Positions 62,312 through 64,000 of a DNA stretch of 64,000 nucleotides are shown here, piece by piece. The stretch lies in NCBI RefSeq assembly GCF_018704065.1, contig NZ_JAGUQP010000009.1, positions 1-64,000 of the forward strand, in the 5' to 3' direction. The translations under genes and the position numbers were made by a program. Source of the DNA: Desulfovulcanus ferrireducens (lineage in GTDB: Bacteria > Desulfobacterota > Desulfovibrionia > Desulfovibrionales > Desulfonatronovibrionaceae). The notes under the pieces were generated by a model. It was not told the origin of the DNA. It did not search any database and saw only the letters and a program-made list of their open reading frames with translations. Position 1 is the first letter of the stretch, and each line of letters begins with the position of its first letter.

Positions 62312-64000
62312 TTACAGTAATTTATGTTTCCAATTCCAGAGTCCGGCTCGTTTTTTGAGTTTGATTTTAGGTGGGATAGGTTCGTGGATATAAATAAACA
62401 GAGAGTATCCAGCCTGAGATAATATGTTTTTGTATTCAGAAAGGTTTATCTCCCAGTTGGGGAAGAGATAGTAGTTTTTATCATAGGTGATGGCCCAGGC
62501 CGTTTCCTGTTTAGGGCTTGTAAATGGCTCTCTGGTTTTGAGATCATCTGAAAATGTGCGCGAAATACACAGGGGCCAAAGTCCTTTGAGAACTATGCCC
62601 AGTGGCAGAGGGCTATGCTCCGGAAGAGCCAAAAAACTGTCTCTCTCAAGTTCAGGGCTGACAATCGCGCCGGCAAAGCCCACTTGTTTTAGGGTGAGTA
62701 TAGTCAGGCTATTACTGGTGTTACAAAAAGGTCCTGCCCATAAGTTGAGTTTCTTGTTCTTCGGGAACAAGCCCATTTGCCAGATGGCATTTAAAATAAA
62801 ATTTCTGGCTCTTTTTTTTACCAGATGCTCAATGAGTTTCTGCCAGGCCTTTTCTTCACCGGGCCAGATAACCGGAGGCAGGACAAACCACTTGTTTGTT
62901 ATGGCCTTGAATTGCACGCCTTTTTTAAAATCCAGGCTTAGCCAGTAGCCAAGAGGGGCTTTACTTGTGGTCCTAACTGGTTGGCGAAAGATATTCAGGT
63001 CCAGAGAAGCTGTCGCATGCTTGCTCTTCGACTTTTTGGGCTGAGGGATATGAGGCTTAAAGTTAGAAGAAAGTACTTTGATTCCCTGTTTCTCCGTTTC
63101 CAAGCTTCCAAGTTTCTCCTTCAGGGCTTTGATTTTAGACGTTAGTTCTGGCTCCTGACGGTCTATAAGAAAGATAGGGGTGTTTTTTGTTACTTTTTTT
63201 GAAAGGTGAAATTTTCCTCTTTTAGGTATTCTTTTTCTAATTTTGACCAAGTGATGCCCTTTTTCATCTTCAAAACCAACTCGCAGAAGATCGCCGGGAA
63301 TAAGTTCTTCTCTGGGCGTAAAAAAAGGTTTTTCTGCCGGGCCCTGGACCTTGCCAATAAATTTTCCTGATCCACTCTGGTTTTTCGGGGCTATTGGGTT
63401 ATATGGGCGCTGGGGTAGAAAATAATAATGGGTTCTGTTTCTGCCCAAGGCTTGATCAAGGAGTTCCAGGGCCATTTTTTTCATCTGTGCATCTTTATGG
63501 TCGCGCAAAATCTGATAGGCACGCACAGTATAATAGACATAATGGGGACCTTTCTTGCGACCCTCGATTTTCCAGGACTTGATACGCGGTATGGACAATA
63601 GTGGTTTGGTCAGGACATCCAGGCTTAAATCCAGGCAGGAAAAGAATCTTTGTCTTATCCCCTTGTAGGTGTATAATCGACGGCAAGGCTGTACGCACCT
63701 GCCCCTTAGCCCGCTTTTCCCTCCTAAAAAGCTACTCCAATAACACCGGCCGGAAACAGCGTAACAGAGCGCACCATGAACAAAGATTTCCAGGTCTATG
63801 GGCGAGTCAGAAGCCAAAGCTTTAATTTCATCAATGTTTAGTTCTCTGGGCAACACAACCCTTGAGATTCCCAGGTTTTTGGCCAAAGCCAACCCGGATT
63901 TTAAGCTTAGATCTCCCAGGGTCGATAAATGTATTTCTCCTCTATAATCTACCTGCCGGGCCAGGTTAACAAGGCTCAAGTCAGAGATAATTAAGGCATC
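62312..64000 (-). CDS. Peptidase U32-family protein (5' end outside the window)
   Basis: At least 562 residues; the frame remains open to the window edge (DALIISDLSLVNLARQ), so the true start is beyond. The U32 signature is seen: IFVHGALCYAVSGRCYWSSFLGGKSGLRGRCVQPCRRLYTYKG, with four conserved cysteines that in UbiU/TrhP/RlhA relatives bind a 4Fe-4S cluster. RlhA-like enzymes hydroxylate rRNA or tRNA; this protein has a long C-terminal extension that includes WLSLDFKKGVQFKAI and a glycine-poor tail. The substrate is unclear. Confidence 0.82.
   Translation of the reverse strand, partial: DALIISDLSLVNLARQVDYRGEIHLSTLGDLSLKSGLALAKNLGISRVVLPRELNIDEIKALASDSPIDLEIFVHGALCYAVSGRCYWSSFLGGKSGLRGRCVQPCRRLYTYKGIRQRFFSCLDLSLDVLTKPLLSIPRIKSWKIEGRKKGPHYVYYTVRAYQILRDHKDAQMKKMALELLDQALGRNRTHYYFLPQRPYNPIAPKNQSGSGKFIGKVQGPAEKPFFTPREELIPGDLLRVGFEDEKGHHLVKIRKRIPKRGKFHLSKKVTKNTPIFLIDRQEPELTSKIKALKEKLGSLETEKQGIKVLSSNFKPHIPQPKKSKSKHATASLDLNIFRQPVRTTSKAPLGYWLSLDFKKGVQFKAITNKWFVLPPVIWPGEEKAWQKLIEHLVKKRARNFILNAIWQMGLFPKNKKLNLWAGPFCNTSNSLTILTLKQVGFAGAIVSPELERDSFLALPEHSPLPLGIVLKGLWPLCISRTFSDDLKTREPFTSPKQETAWAITYDKNYYLFPNWEINLSEYKNILSQAGYSLFIYIHEPIPPKIKLKKRAGLWNWKHKLL

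Overview
The window reads like a chromosome segment of an anaerobic, sulfate- or sulfur-metabolising Gram-negative bacterium, most likely a member of the Desulfobacterota near the Desulfovibrionales. This is inferred from gene content: a thiamine-dependent ferredoxin oxidoreductase, acyl-CoA ligases inside a branched-chain amino acid transporter operon, a siroheme-type sulfite-reductase-like ferredoxin, a TonB2-type energy system with a DUF3450 protein, and a C-terminal TPR protein type typical of that group. No rRNA, phage, CRISPR array or transposase gene was seen; one tRNA (Arg, TCT) is present.

Layout. (1) 0.4-6.1 kb: minus-strand sulfur/redox genes (TSUP permease, rhodanese, thioredoxin-like proteins, YraQ-type permease, ArsR regulator with a clear operator), then an HNH nuclease translationally coupled to a methyltransferase, and a cupin. 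The block is bracketed by two inverted copies of a ~290 bp fold-back repeat (A, B). (2) 6.6-15.6 kb: an eight-gene minus-strand operon, CBS-ACT sensor, LivG, acyl-CoA synthetase, LivH, LivM, LivK, LivF and phenylacetate-CoA-ligase-like protein. (3) 16.3-20 kb, plus strand: an unknown membrane-anchored protein and a delta-alpha-beta 2-oxoacid:ferredoxin oxidoreductase. With (2) this suggests uptake and CoA-activation/oxidation of branched-chain or aromatic acids. (4) 20-25 kb: cysteine-cluster protein and a signalling group (HD-GYP, response regulator, sensor kinase). (5) 25.7-29.2 kb: a stress/dormancy-like minus-strand set (phosphoribosyltransferase, hydrolase, nitroreductase, hibernation factor fused to cold-shock domain, BCAM0308-family protein), again bracketed by inverted fold-back repeats (C, D). 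(6) 30.3-36.7 kb: TetR-controlled tripartite RND efflux operon. (7) 37-40 kb: siroheme-type/ferredoxin protein with a NapH-like membrane ferredoxin under a palindromic CRP/FNR-like site, then endonuclease IV and tRNA-Arg. (8) 41-42.7 kb: TPR protein and a histone-deacetylase-family protein.

(9) 43.3-60.9 kb is the most interesting part: a co-directional run of 13 plus-strand genes encoding an ABC importer (binding protein, FecCD permease, ATPase), a TonB-dependent receptor, a CobN/HmuS-type giant chelatase subunit, two ChlI/ChlD-type AAA+ partners, and a dedicated TonB2-like energiser (DUF3450, TtpC-like, ExbB, ExbD, TonB, TPR). The order resembles the Bacteroides hmuRSTUV heme-uptake locus with extra chelatase ATPases; I infer uptake of a metallo-tetrapyrrole followed by ATP-driven metal removal or exchange. 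(10) 60.9-64 kb: PaaI-type thioesterase, a lipoprotein, and a U32 peptidase-family protein that runs off the window.

The intergenic regions carry at least three families of small non-autonomous repeats, including a nested insertion with readable target-site duplications and an empty paralogous site.
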